Source: Gammaproteobacteria bacterium (GTDB lineage: Bacteria > Pseudomonadota > Gammaproteobacteria > DRLM01). Taken from it: a stretch of 60,965 nucleotides of DNA. The DNA lies in the NCBI GenBank assembly GCA_023266095.1, contig JAHFRV010000014.1, positions 1 through 60,965 on the forward strand, in the 5' to 3' direction. Position 1 is the stretch's first letter; every line of letters begins with the position of its first letter. The notes below the pieces were generated by a model. That model was not told the origin of the DNA. It did no database searches and saw only the letters and a list, made by a program, of their open reading frames with translations. The position numbers and the translations under genes are program-made. Positions 45,627 through 54,085 of this stretch are shown piece by piece.

Positions 45627-47756
45627 TCACCAACCGGCCCGCACTAAGGATATCTCGTGGTCGGCGACCGAGGCCGGCAAGGCACCGCGCAGATGCTCCC
45701 ACGCCGCCTCGTCACCCAAACGCGTCAAGGCCGCTTCGATGAGCTGGTATTTGTTTACCGAGATCAAACGCTCGGCAACCACCGGCTGACCCAGCTCCAT
45801 CAAACGCAGCAAATGTCCGGCGGCCTCAGTCAAGGGTAACCCGCGCCGGCTGGCGATGGCATCGAGGTCCAGACCTTCCTGATAAGCCAGCCAGGTATCG
45901 CGCAGTTGCGGGTCCATGGCCACACCGCGCGCGCCGTTCGCCAGGCAATAGTCGGCGATGGCGTCCAAGAAATCGTGGCCGTATTTTTCGAGCTTGTGTT
46001 GCCCCACCCCCACCACCGCCAGCAGTGCGCCTTCGTCGAGGGGTTTATCGCGAGCCATCTGCGCCAGGGTGGCGTCGCCGAACACGATGTACGGCGGCAC
46101 ACCCTGTTCATCGGCGAGGCGTTTGCGCAAGGCGCGTAATTGATCGAATAGCGTTTCATCATAGCCGCCGGACCCCGCGTCGAGCTTGGAGCGTTTCTTT
46201 TTGATCTGTTCGTGTATCCGCGGCTTGGCCAGCCGCAGACTCTGCTCGCCGCGCAGCAGCGGACGCGCCGCCTCGGTGAGTTGCAGCACGGAGTAATTGG
46301 CGATGTCTTGCGTCAGATAACCGTGATGTATCAATTGGCGGAGGATGGAGGTCCACTCCTGCTCGCTTTTGTCGCTGCCCACGCCGTAGGTGGACACCCG
46401 CTGATGGCCCAACGAACGGATCCGTTCGTTGTCGGCGCCGCGCAGCACGTCCACCACATGCCCCACCCCGAAGCGTTGACCGACGCGATAAACACAGGAC
46501 AAGGCCTTTTGCGCGTCGAGGGTTGCGTCGAATTGCGCCGGCGGATCGAGACAGACGTCGCAATTGCCGCAGTCGTCGCCCAGCCGTTCGCCGAAATAAT
46601 TGAGCAATACCCGCCGCCGGCAGGTCACGCTCTCGGCCAAGCCGACCATGGCATTGAGTTTGTGCAATTCGATACGGCGCTGTTCGGGATTCTCGATGGC
46701 GTCGATGAAACGCCGCGCGGTGGCGATATCCTGCGCACCGTGCAATAACAGCGCGTCGGAAGGCAGTCCGTCGCGGCCGGCGCGGCCGGTCTCCTGATAA
46801 AAACCTTCGATGTTTTTAGGCAGATCGTAATGCACCACGAAACGCACATTGGGTTTGTCGATACCCATGCCGAAAGCCACCGTGGCCACCACCACCTGCA
46901 ACTCGTCGCGCAGAAACGCCTCCTGTGCCGCCTGGCGCTGCGCGCCGGGCAGTCCCGCGTGATAGGCCGCGGCACGCAGTCCGCCGGCGCGGAGTTTTTC
47001 GCTGAGTTCTTCCACCCGCTTGCGGCTGAGGGCGTAGACGATGCCGGCCTGGCCGCGTCGCGCGTCGAGAAACTGCATGAGTTGCTCGAAGGGTTTGTGT
47101 TTTTCCAGAACGGTGTAGCGGATGTTGGGGCGATCGAAGCCGGTGACGTAATGTTTGGCCTTTTGCAGGCCGAGCACCCGCACGATGTCCTCGCGGGTCT
47201 GGGCGTCGGCGGTGGCGGTGAGCGCCACCAAGGGCACTTGCGGAAACTCCGTGCGCAACATGCCGAGCTGAGCATATTCGCGGCGGAAATCATGGCCCCA
47301 TTGCGACACGCAATGGGCCTCGTCGATGGCGAACAAGCCGATGTCGATCTCGCGCAGGCGTTCGAGAAAACCGCCGCTCAGCAAGCGCTCCGGGCTGATA
47401 TATAACAGATTCAGTTCGTGACTATGCAGCTGCGCCAACACCCGCCGCGCCTCTTCGGCGCCGAGGGCCGAGTTATAAAAGGCCGCGGCCACACCGTTGG
47501 CGCGTAAAGCGTCGACCTGATCCTTCATCAGCGAAATCAAGGGCGACACCACCACGGTCACACCTTGCCGGTGCAGCGCGGGAATCTGATAACACAGCGA
47601 TTTACCGCCGCCGGTGGGCATCAAGACGAAGGCGTCATCTCCCGCGAGCACGCCCTCGATGATCTCGCGTTGGTGGGGCCGGAACGCCGGGTAACCGAAC
47701 ACCCGGCGCAACGTGGCGCTGATGTCGTGGATATCGAGGATCGCTGGAGTCGTCAT
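45627..47756 (-). CDS. recQ: ATP-dependent DNA helicase RecQ
   Basis: A 3'-5' helicase acting at forks and in the RecF pathway. The 709-residue protein has FRPHQREIIEGVLAGDDAFV, Walker A MPTGGGKS, DEAHCVSQWGHDFR, and VAFGMGIDKPNVRFVVHYD. The zinc domain is CRRRVLLNYFGE with CGNCDVC, followed by a winged helix and a C-terminal HRDC domain (about 525-605). About 100 more residues follow, a helix-turn-helix-like extension (GLDLDAIASRRGLPLTEAAG). The ATG at 47756 is chosen by homology; the frame is open further upstream over the rhodanese gene. Confidence 0.95.
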   Translation of the reverse strand: MTTPAILDIHDISATLRRVFGYPAFRPHQREIIEGVLAGDDAFVLMPTGGGKSLCYQIPALHRQGVTVVVSPLISLMKDQVDALRANGVAAAFYNSALGAEEARRVLAQLHSHELNLLYISPERLLSGGFLERLREIDIGLFAIDEAHCVSQWGHDFRREYAQLGMLRTEFPQVPLVALTATADAQTREDIVRVLGLQKAKHYVTGFDRPNIRYTVLEKHKPFEQLMQFLDARRGQAGIVYALSRKRVEELSEKLRAGGLRAAAYHAGLPGAQRQAAQEAFLRDELQVVVATVAFGMGIDKPNVRFVVHYDLPKNIEGFYQETGRAGRDGLPSDALLLHGAQDIATARRFIDAIENPEQRRIELHKLNAMVGLAESVTCRRRVLLNYFGERLGDDCGNCDVCLDPPAQFDATLDAQKALSCVYRVGQRFGVGHVVDVLRGADNERIRSLGHQRVSTYGVGSDKSEQEWTSILRQLIHHGYLTQDIANYSVLQLTEAARPLLRGEQSLRLAKPRIHEQIKKKRSKLDAGSGGYDETLFDQLRALRKRLADEQGVPPYIVFGDATLAQMARDKPLDEGALLAVVGVGQHKLEKYGHDFLDAIADYCLANGARGVAMDPQLRDTWLAYQEGLDLDAIASRRGLPLTEAAGHLLRLMELGQPVVAERLISVNKYQLIEAALTRLGDEAAWEHLRGALPASVADHEISLVRAGW

Positions 47757-47864
47757 GGCCGGGATTGTACCTGGATTCTCCCCCGGCTTGGACGCCCACG
47801 GCGTCTTGCCGCCTTTTGTCGCGCGGAGGATAATCATTTCATCTCGATCATCAAGGAGCCGCCC

Positions 47865-48263
47865 ATGCACATCACCCATTTTCGGGGTTCCCGGTTCTGC
47901 TGGCTCGCGGTTGTCGCCCTGCTGCAATTGAACAGCGGCATCGCCGAGGCCGACACTATCAGCCAACAACAATTATTGCAGCGGCTCGACACCGCCAATG
48001 CGCCCTTGGTACTGGACGTACGCACCCCCAAAGAATTCGGCGAGGGTCATGTACCGGGCGCCGTCAATATTCCCCATACCGAACTGGCCGCGCGTCTGGC
48101 CGAGGTGCGCAGCGGCGGCAAAGACCAAGTGGTGGTGTATTGTGAAAGCGGACGGCGCGCCGGCATGGCCGAAGCGATATTGCGACAAGCCGGTTTCAAT
48201 AATGTGCTGCATCTGGAAGGCGATATGGCCGCCTGGCGCAAACAACGCTTGCCTCAGCAATAA
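47865..48263 (+). CDS. exported rhodanese-like protein
   Basis: A 132-residue periplasmic single-domain rhodanese. The signal peptide (FCWLAVVALLQLNSGIAEA) is cut near residue 29. Then come VLDVRTPKEFGEGHVPGAVN and the active loop VVYCESGRRAGMAEAIL with the sulfur-accepting Cys. AAGGAG precedes the ATG. It is divergent from recQ. Possible roles are sulfur transfer or cyanide detoxification (family knowledge). Confidence 0.9.
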   Translation: MHITHFRGSRFCWLAVVALLQLNSGIAEADTISQQQLLQRLDTANAPLVLDVRTPKEFGEGHVPGAVNIPHTELAARLAEVRSGGKDQVVVYCESGRRAGMAEAILRQAGFNNVLHLEGDMAAWRKQRLPQQ

Positions 48264-48340
48264 GCAGTCTCGCCGTCGGCCAGTAGCCGTCACCGCTGTT
48301 GTGGAAGGACCGGCGAGCCAATTGCACCCAGCTCACGCTC

Positions 48341-48631
48341 CTACTCCCCCTCGCCCACTTCGGCCACATAAAAATTCAATTTTTGCCGCGCCTCCTCATC
48401 GCCCCATTCCAAGACCGAGTCGCCCGCAACGGTGGGCCAGCGCCGGCTGCCGGCCAGGCCGGGGTGCCACATCAACGGCTCCAGCCAACCCTGCTCATCA
48501 CGCCGAAACGCGGTCGGCAGCCGGCCTTCGATGAGCGCCTTCACCATCGCACGTTGTGGACTGTCCGCCTCGACGATGGCGGTGCGTTCAACCGGGGGAT
48601 AATCGTATAAGGCGGTAACGCGATAACGCAT
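48341..48631 (-). CDS. hypothetical small protein
   Basis: A 96-residue acidic protein starting MRYRVTALYDYPPVERTAIV and ending RQKLNFYVAEVGEGE. Predicted beta-rich, cytosolic, no known motif. Coding bias matches the genome. The frame is open to 48688, but the ATG at 48631 begins the regular composition. Not recognised. Confidence 0.6.
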   Translation of the reverse strand: MRYRVTALYDYPPVERTAIVEADSPQRAMVKALIEGRLPTAFRRDEQGWLEPLMWHPGLAGSRRWPTVAGDSVLEWGDEEARQKLNFYVAEVGEGE

Positions 48632-48817
48632 GGCCTGCGCTCTTCTTGGTATCGTCCCAATATAAACCGCCTGCCGCGCTGTTGTCATGCCGGGATAGAC
48701 CGTCCAGTGACTGCGGCCTCATACTCTCCCCGCATCTAACCGGGCGCCAAGCTGTGTTATCTTGTGCTCGCAATTAACTTACGGCCGAACCCGGCCTGCA
48801 ATACGCCGGAATACCCA

Positions 48818-49663
48818 ATGAGCCGGAAAAAATTTACAGCCAAACCACCGCGCGCCACGCCGCCGGCGCTCAAAGAAACCCGTAAAGAACTTAAATATTA
48901 CGGCACCGCCGCCTGTCTCGCGCTGTGGCAGCGGCGGCCGCACGACGTCATCCGCATCTATCTCGAAGAGGCGCGCCTGCCACAATTCGCCGCCATGCTC
49001 AAATGGGCGGCGGCGCAGCGCAAGGCCTATCACCTCGTCGGTGCCGATGATTTGGAAAAATTAACGGAGTCCGTCCATCATCAAGGCGTCTGCGTGCTGG
49101 CCCGTGAGCGCATCGCCCTCTGCTTCAACGAATGGCTGCCCTTGCTGCGCGATGAGACCGATCCGCAACTGCTGTTGTATCTCGACGGGGTGGAGAATCC
49201 GCACAACCTCGGCGCCCTGCTGCGCACCTGCGCCCATTTCGGCATCCGTTACGTGCTGGGCACGGCCGACCGCCTACCCAGACTTTCGCCCTCGGCCTGC
49301 CGGGTGGCGGAAGGCGGCGCGGAACAAGTGATGCTGGTGCATCTGCCGCAGGCGGCGCGCCAATTGCGCCATCTGCAAGAGATGGGTTATCAACTGCTCG
49401 GCACCAGCGTGCGGCAAGGCACGCCGCTCTACGCCCATCACTTCGGTGCGCGTAGCGTCCTCATCCTCGGCAGCGAGGTGGACGGCGTCGCCCCCGCGTT
49501 GGCCAAGAGCGCCGACGCGCTGCTCACCGTGCCCGGCAGCGGCCAAGTGGAAAGCCTCAACGTCTCGGTGGCCTTCGGTGTGATGGCGGGAGAATATTTC
49601 CGGCAACAGGGCTCGCGCTCTACCGTCAAAGCGCCGCGCAAACCGCCCGGCCGGCGCCGCTGA
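48818..49663 (+). CDS. SpoU/TrmH family RNA methyltransferase (YfiF-like)
   Basis: A SAM-dependent 2'-O-ribose methyltransferase of 281 residues. A basic N-terminus and a substrate-binding domain (about 25-110: RKELKYYGTAACLALWQRRP) precede the knotted SPOUT domain with LDGVENPHNLGALLRTCAHF, LSPSACRVAEGGAEQV, LILGSEVDGVAP and SLNVSVAFGVMAGEYF, the three family motifs. It most resembles YfiF. The target nucleotide is unknown. Confidence 0.88.
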   Translation: MSRKKFTAKPPRATPPALKETRKELKYYGTAACLALWQRRPHDVIRIYLEEARLPQFAAMLKWAAAQRKAYHLVGADDLEKLTESVHHQGVCVLARERIALCFNEWLPLLRDETDPQLLLYLDGVENPHNLGALLRTCAHFGIRYVLGTADRLPRLSPSACRVAEGGAEQVMLVHLPQAARQLRHLQEMGYQLLGTSVRQGTPLYAHHFGARSVLILGSEVDGVAPALAKSADALLTVPGSGQVESLNVSVAFGVMAGEYFRQQGSRSTVKAPRKPPGRRR

Positions 49664-49736
49664 TCCGGCCGGCAAAACAGGGCTTTTTCGTGCAAGGGAT
49701 TTTGCTGCTCGGCGTCTTGGCGGTTAAGCAGATTTT

Positions 49737-51323
49737 TCAGATCGCCGGCGTGTCCTTCACCGCATGCTTGATTTCCTGCGGCGCGGGGGAGACGCGTTCC
49801 CAGACATGCTCCGCGAAACCGACACCCACTTCGTCGTAGTAGTAATACACCTCATCGGCGCCGGCGGCGGTGATCACTTTCACCTCCTCGGGATAAATCG
49901 CGGTGGCGCTCACGAAGCCCGCATAACCGGCACGGCGCAATTGGCGGGCGGCGATGACATTGGCCTCCCGGTCGGGCATGGCCAATAACACCGCACGCAC
50001 GCCGTCGAGGTCGATGTCCTGCCATAAACCCGGATCCTCGGCGTCGGCGTACAACACCCGCCGGCCCTGCCCGGCATGGCCTTCCACTTTGCCCGGATCG
50101 GAGTCGAGACCGAGCACCCGCTGTTTACGTTTGGTGAGAAAATCGTAGGCGCTGGTACCGACCCGCCCCATGCCCATGATGAGGATAGTGGATGAACCCA
50201 CGTGCACGGGCGTATCGTCGGGATGCCGCCGGCTGGATTCGGCGCGTATCAAATAACGCTCGAGCAGGCGATACAGGTCGTGAGCGTAACGATTGAACGG
50301 CGCGGCGAAGACGAAAGACAAGGCCACCGCCACCGCCAGAATCACCAGCCATTCCACGCCGAACCAGCCACGCGCCACCGCCATACTCATCACGATCAAA
50401 CCAAACTCGCTGTAGGTGGCCAAGCTCAAGGCGGCGAGAAAGGAACTGCGCGCCCGCAAGCGGAACAACACCAATATGAAAAAAAACAGCAGCGCCTTGA
50501 GCGGCAGCAACAAAGCGAGCGCGACCGCCAGCCACCAGCCGTCCCACGACGGCAGACCGGCCATGCCGATCTGCAAAAAGAAACCAACGAGAAATACCTC
50601 CTTCAGTCCCCACAGGGAATTGGATAATTCCGAGGCGCGGCGGTGACCCGCCAACAGCCCGCCCATCAACAAGGCGCCCAATTCCGAACTCAGGCCCACT
50701 CTTTCAAAACCGGCACCGCCCACCACCAGAGCCAGCAGCAGACCGAACAGGATCAGCAGTTCATCATGCCCGCTCCAATCCAGCAGTCGGTGCACCGCCG
50801 GACGCAACAGCGGCAAAGCAAAAACGGCCAGCGCCCACGGCGTGGGCCCGCCGGTCCCGGCCACGCCCAAGATGGCGACGGCCAATAAATCCTGCACCAC
50901 CAAAATACCGATGGTCGCGCGGCCGTGAAAGGCACGTAATTCCTTTTTGCCCTCCAACACCTTGGCCGCCACTACGGTGCTGGAAAAAGCCAGGGCGATA
51001 GCCAGAAAGAAGGCCATGTTCCATTCCAAACCCAGCGCCCAGCGCAAGGCGGCGCCCATCACCACGCCGGTGATGACCACGTGTAGTAACGAACCGGCCA
51101 TGACCTCGGGACGCAGCAAACTCTTCAAACGCAGTTTGAGGCCGACGCTGAACAGCAATAGCAACACGCCGATATGGGCGACGTAAGATAAAGTCTCGCC
51201 GCCGTCTAAATCGAACGTGCTTAAAATAAATCCGGCCGCCAAATAGCCGATCAAGGGCGGTAAGCCGAGATGCTTTACCAAGATGCCCAGGCCGAACGCA
51301 AACGAAATCCAGACGGCTTCCAT
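49737..51323 (-). CDS. CPA2 cation/proton antiporter with TrkA-N domain
   Basis: A 528-residue KefB/YbaL-like transporter. About 12 membrane helices (1-360) contain the sodium/proton exchanger core, including ALAFSSTVVAAKVLEGKKEL and GILVVQDLLAVAILG with the conserved Asp. From about 390 a cytosolic Rossmann RCK/TrkA-N domain (ILIMGMGRVGTSAYDFLTKR) should bind NAD(H). No TrkA-C or ancillary KefF/G gene is seen. It probably exchanges K+ for H+. Confidence 0.9.
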   Translation of the reverse strand: MEAVWISFAFGLGILVKHLGLPPLIGYLAAGFILSTFDLDGGETLSYVAHIGVLLLLFSVGLKLRLKSLLRPEVMAGSLLHVVITGVVMGAALRWALGLEWNMAFFLAIALAFSSTVVAAKVLEGKKELRAFHGRATIGILVVQDLLAVAILGVAGTGGPTPWALAVFALPLLRPAVHRLLDWSGHDELLILFGLLLALVVGGAGFERVGLSSELGALLMGGLLAGHRRASELSNSLWGLKEVFLVGFFLQIGMAGLPSWDGWWLAVALALLLPLKALLFFFILVLFRLRARSSFLAALSLATYSEFGLIVMSMAVARGWFGVEWLVILAVAVALSFVFAAPFNRYAHDLYRLLERYLIRAESSRRHPDDTPVHVGSSTILIMGMGRVGTSAYDFLTKRKQRVLGLDSDPGKVEGHAGQGRRVLYADAEDPGLWQDIDLDGVRAVLLAMPDREANVIAARQLRRAGYAGFVSATAIYPEEVKVITAAGADEVYYYYDEVGVGFAEHVWERVSPAPQEIKHAVKDTPAI

Positions 51324-51494
51324 TCATTACACCATAATTCACATTTTTCTATTTAACCCAGCGGCACGCATACCGATAGGGTCCGTTACCCTGCCCGGAA
51401 AATCCCCGTTTCATACCCGGTTTCGCGGCATAGACCGCCCCGCCATTCTAACAGGAGAACAGCGTCAGCTCGCGCAGCGCGGGGCGAAGCAAGG

Positions 51495-52640
51495 TTAACG
51501 GGTAGGCGAAACAGGTGATGAGGGAGCAGCGCGGTCGGCGTAGGGCGCCAATTGCCGGCGTAAATTGTCCACTGCGGGCAGAGCCGCTTTTTTCTGAGCC
51601 TTTTGCACGAAACTGGCGTTATCGAGCTGCCGCAGCGCCTCGCCGACTTTGCCCTGCGCGCCGTCCAGCACCGCGAGATTGACCCGCGCATTGCCGTCGG
51701 CGGGGGCCATATTCACCGCCTGCTCGAGCTTGCTCCGCAGCTCGGCCAACGGCGCGCCTCGCCGCGCGGCGATCACCGCCTGCGCGGTGGGCACGGCGGC
51801 GTCGTAGGGATTGAGCTGGGCGGCCAGCTCGGCGTATCGACGCGCCGCGTTCAAATGATCCGTCACCCGCGCCGGTTCCGCGTCGGCCAAACGCACGTAG
51901 GCGCGGGCCAGATACAAATGGGCCTGGGACGCAGCACCGCGGTCCGCGCCCTCCGGCAAAGCGGCGATATAGGCCTTGAAATCGGCGACGCTGCCGTTCA
52001 ACCAACGCGCCGCTTCACCGCCGCCACGCACCGCGCCTTTGTAATAACGCGCCAGTCCGGAAAGATACAGCGTCAACGGCGCGATATCGTTTTCGACGGT
52101 ATTGAAATCGATACGCCATTGGGTGACCGGCGCGTCGATCACGCCGCGCACGTCCAGCGGAACACGATTGGCCTCCAGTTCGGCGAGCTTTTTATAATCG
52201 GCGCTGATGCCGGGCGGCGGTTCAACCAGCATCAAACGCGCGTTGATCAGCGGCGTGCCGGCGCGGTCCACCATGATCCGCCCCCACAGCACCATTTGCG
52301 CGTGTTGCTCCTTCGCCACCCGCTCGGCCTGTACCCGGTAATTCTCGATCTTCTGTCCCGGCGGGGTGACGAAGGTGATGATGGCGCCGCCGTGTAGATC
52401 ATGGATCTTGGCGAGAAATTGCTTGTGCAATTCCTTGGCGCGTTCTTTACCCCGTTGATCGTCGCCCACCGCCTCGAACTCGAAGGTCACCAGTTTGACT
52501 TCGGCCTTGGGGAAAATCACCGCCTGCTGCCGTTCGAAGAAACGCGGATCCCGCATCTCGACGACCATGCCGGCGTGCGCCGTATTCAACCAGCCTATCG
52601 CGATCCATAAAACCGCCCAGCCATAGCCGCGGGTCTTCAT
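51495..52640 (-). CDS. exported TPR-like protein of unknown function
   Basis: A 381-residue protein with a signal peptide (GWAVLWIAIGWLNTAHA, cut near residue 23). The N-terminal half is alpha/beta with VKLVTFEFEAVGDDQRGKER and AQMVLWGRIMVD. The second half is helical repeats of TPR type (QAHLYLARAYVRLADAEPAR, DHLNAARRYAELAAQLNPYD, GNARVNLAVLDGAQGKVGEA). It overlaps the stop of the upstream membrane protein gene by 4 bp. I do not recognise a family. Confidence 0.75.
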   Translation of the reverse strand: MKTRGYGWAVLWIAIGWLNTAHAGMVVEMRDPRFFERQQAVIFPKAEVKLVTFEFEAVGDDQRGKERAKELHKQFLAKIHDLHGGAIITFVTPPGQKIENYRVQAERVAKEQHAQMVLWGRIMVDRAGTPLINARLMLVEPPPGISADYKKLAELEANRVPLDVRGVIDAPVTQWRIDFNTVENDIAPLTLYLSGLARYYKGAVRGGGEAARWLNGSVADFKAYIAALPEGADRGAASQAHLYLARAYVRLADAEPARVTDHLNAARRYAELAAQLNPYDAAVPTAQAVIAARRGAPLAELRSKLEQAVNMAPADGNARVNLAVLDGAQGKVGEALRQLDNASFVQKAQKKAALPAVDNLRRQLAPYADRAAPSSPVSPTR

Positions 52641-53578
52641 GGCGTCAAACCCGCTTCGTTGAGGGACAGCTTGATCAAGTCGTCCACCTTGGCGCTGTAG
52701 AGCGTGCGTTGCAATATGGGATCGTCGCGGCGATTGTTGACCAGCTCGCGCGCCTTGTTAAGCTGCTGCACCGCCTGCAAAAATAACCGGCGGCGTTCGT
52801 CGCCGGCGGCCTGACCGGCCAGGCGGTGGGTGTCCAAAGCCATGCCGAGGGTGACCAGCCCCAACAAGCGGTAATAGCCGTCGCCGAACTGGTGTTCACG
52901 GCGAACATCCTGGCCAAAGGCAAAATCACGCAACGGGATGATGGTGTCGAGATCGTTGGCGAGCTGACGAGGGATACCCAAAAAGGCCTTGGCCTGATCA
53001 CCCTGCTCGTGGACATTACCCCACATGATCTCGAAGGCGTTGAGTTCGGTGATCACTTGATCGAAATTTTCCTGGCCGATACCTGCATGCCAAGGACTGC
53101 CGGAGGTGGGGATGCGCACCACCCGCGGCTGGCGGAAGTCCTGCGGCAAATCTTCCAGCAACACTTCCGACATGGCCGCCACCAGGTTTTCCATGCGGCC
53201 GAGATACTGCTGACGCAACGCATCATCGACGTTGGCCGGCAAGGCGAAATCAAACACCAGCAACCAGTGCTCGCCCACCGGCACCCGATGCTGAGTAATG
53301 AAAGCCGTCCGCGCCCGCTCCGCCTGCACCGAGCCGACATACTTGAGGAAGAAACCGCCGGAGGACAAAAATAGCAATAAGGTGCCCAACATCAAGGCGG
53401 CGGCCGACAGACCGGCTTGTTGTGTGCGTTTGCGATAGAAGTGCATGCCCAGCAACAAGGCGCCCGCCACCAACAACACAGCCAACAGCGGATAAGAAAA
53501 ACCACTGTATTCGTTCAACAGCTGCGGCAGCTTGGTCAGATAACCCCAGGCTGTGTCGGCACCGTCCACTGTCGGCAT
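52637..53578 (-). CDS. membrane-anchored protein of unknown function
   Basis: A 313-residue protein with two N-terminal membrane helices (about 28-46 and 60-82) and a soluble domain of about 220 residues, probably periplasmic or cytosolic by topology of the loops. HWLLVFDFALPANVDDALRQ and FDQVITELNAFEIMWGNVHE are distinctive, and the C-terminus has a short helical repeat (ALDTHRLAGQAAGDERRRLF, LQAVQQLNKARELVNN). It pairs with the TPR-like gene through a 4-bp overlap. No family is recognised. Confidence 0.75.
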   Translation of the reverse strand: MPTVDGADTAWGYLTKLPQLLNEYSGFSYPLLAVLLVAGALLLGMHFYRKRTQQAGLSAAALMLGTLLLFLSSGGFFLKYVGSVQAERARTAFITQHRVPVGEHWLLVFDFALPANVDDALRQQYLGRMENLVAAMSEVLLEDLPQDFRQPRVVRIPTSGSPWHAGIGQENFDQVITELNAFEIMWGNVHEQGDQAKAFLGIPRQLANDLDTIIPLRDFAFGQDVRREHQFGDGYYRLLGLVTLGMALDTHRLAGQAAGDERRRLFLQAVQQLNKARELVNNRRDDPILQRTLYSAKVDDLIKLSLNEAGLTP

Positions 53579-53684
53579 CCTTCAGTTGTAGGTTAATTTG
53601 AGACTAGAGAACATTCCGGCGGGATGCAAGGTGAATAATCACAGCTGCTGGCTTAGGGCAGAACAAAATGGCCGGCGCGCTGAA

Positions 53685-54029
53685 TCACTCTTGGCCGGAC
53701 GGGCGCGGCGCTTCGATCAAGTCATCGAAACGTTTGATGAGCACCAGCAAGTGCGTACTCTCGACGGCGGCGTGCGCCGCCCACTCTTCCGCATAGGCAT
53801 GGATGCCGCTGTGCGGAGGGTAAGGTCCGCCGGTCTCGACGAGGGCGCTCATACGCGCCAGGAACAGCCATTGCAACCACTGCGGAAATTGCAGAGTGTC
53901 ATAACAAAACGGCTGGGCGCTGAGCAGATCCCGAGCGGCGGGCGGCGCACCCTCCCACAGACCCAAGCGGCGCAGCTCAAGCGTTATTTCCGCTAACACA
54001 TCGCCGATCTGGCGAGTGAACCTATCCAT
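53685..54029 (-). CDS. yqcC: YqcC family protein
   Basis: A 114-residue protein from the ATG at 54029 (MDRFTRQIGDVLAEITLEL). The block PFCYDTLQFPQWLQWLFLAR and YAEEWAAHAAVESTHLLVLI match YqcC. Small helical cytosolic protein, function unknown; often beside truC in other genomes, but here it lies downstream of tex. An extension to 54044 is possible. Confidence 0.9.
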   Translation of the reverse strand: MDRFTRQIGDVLAEITLELRRLGLWEGAPPAARDLLSAQPFCYDTLQFPQWLQWLFLARMSALVETGGPYPPHSGIHAYAEEWAAHAAVESTHLLVLIKRFDDLIEAPRPSGQE

Positions 54030-54085
54030 ACGCAACCCCCGCATGCCATCACCGTCACACGACCAGCGCCATTAGCAGCTTGCTT

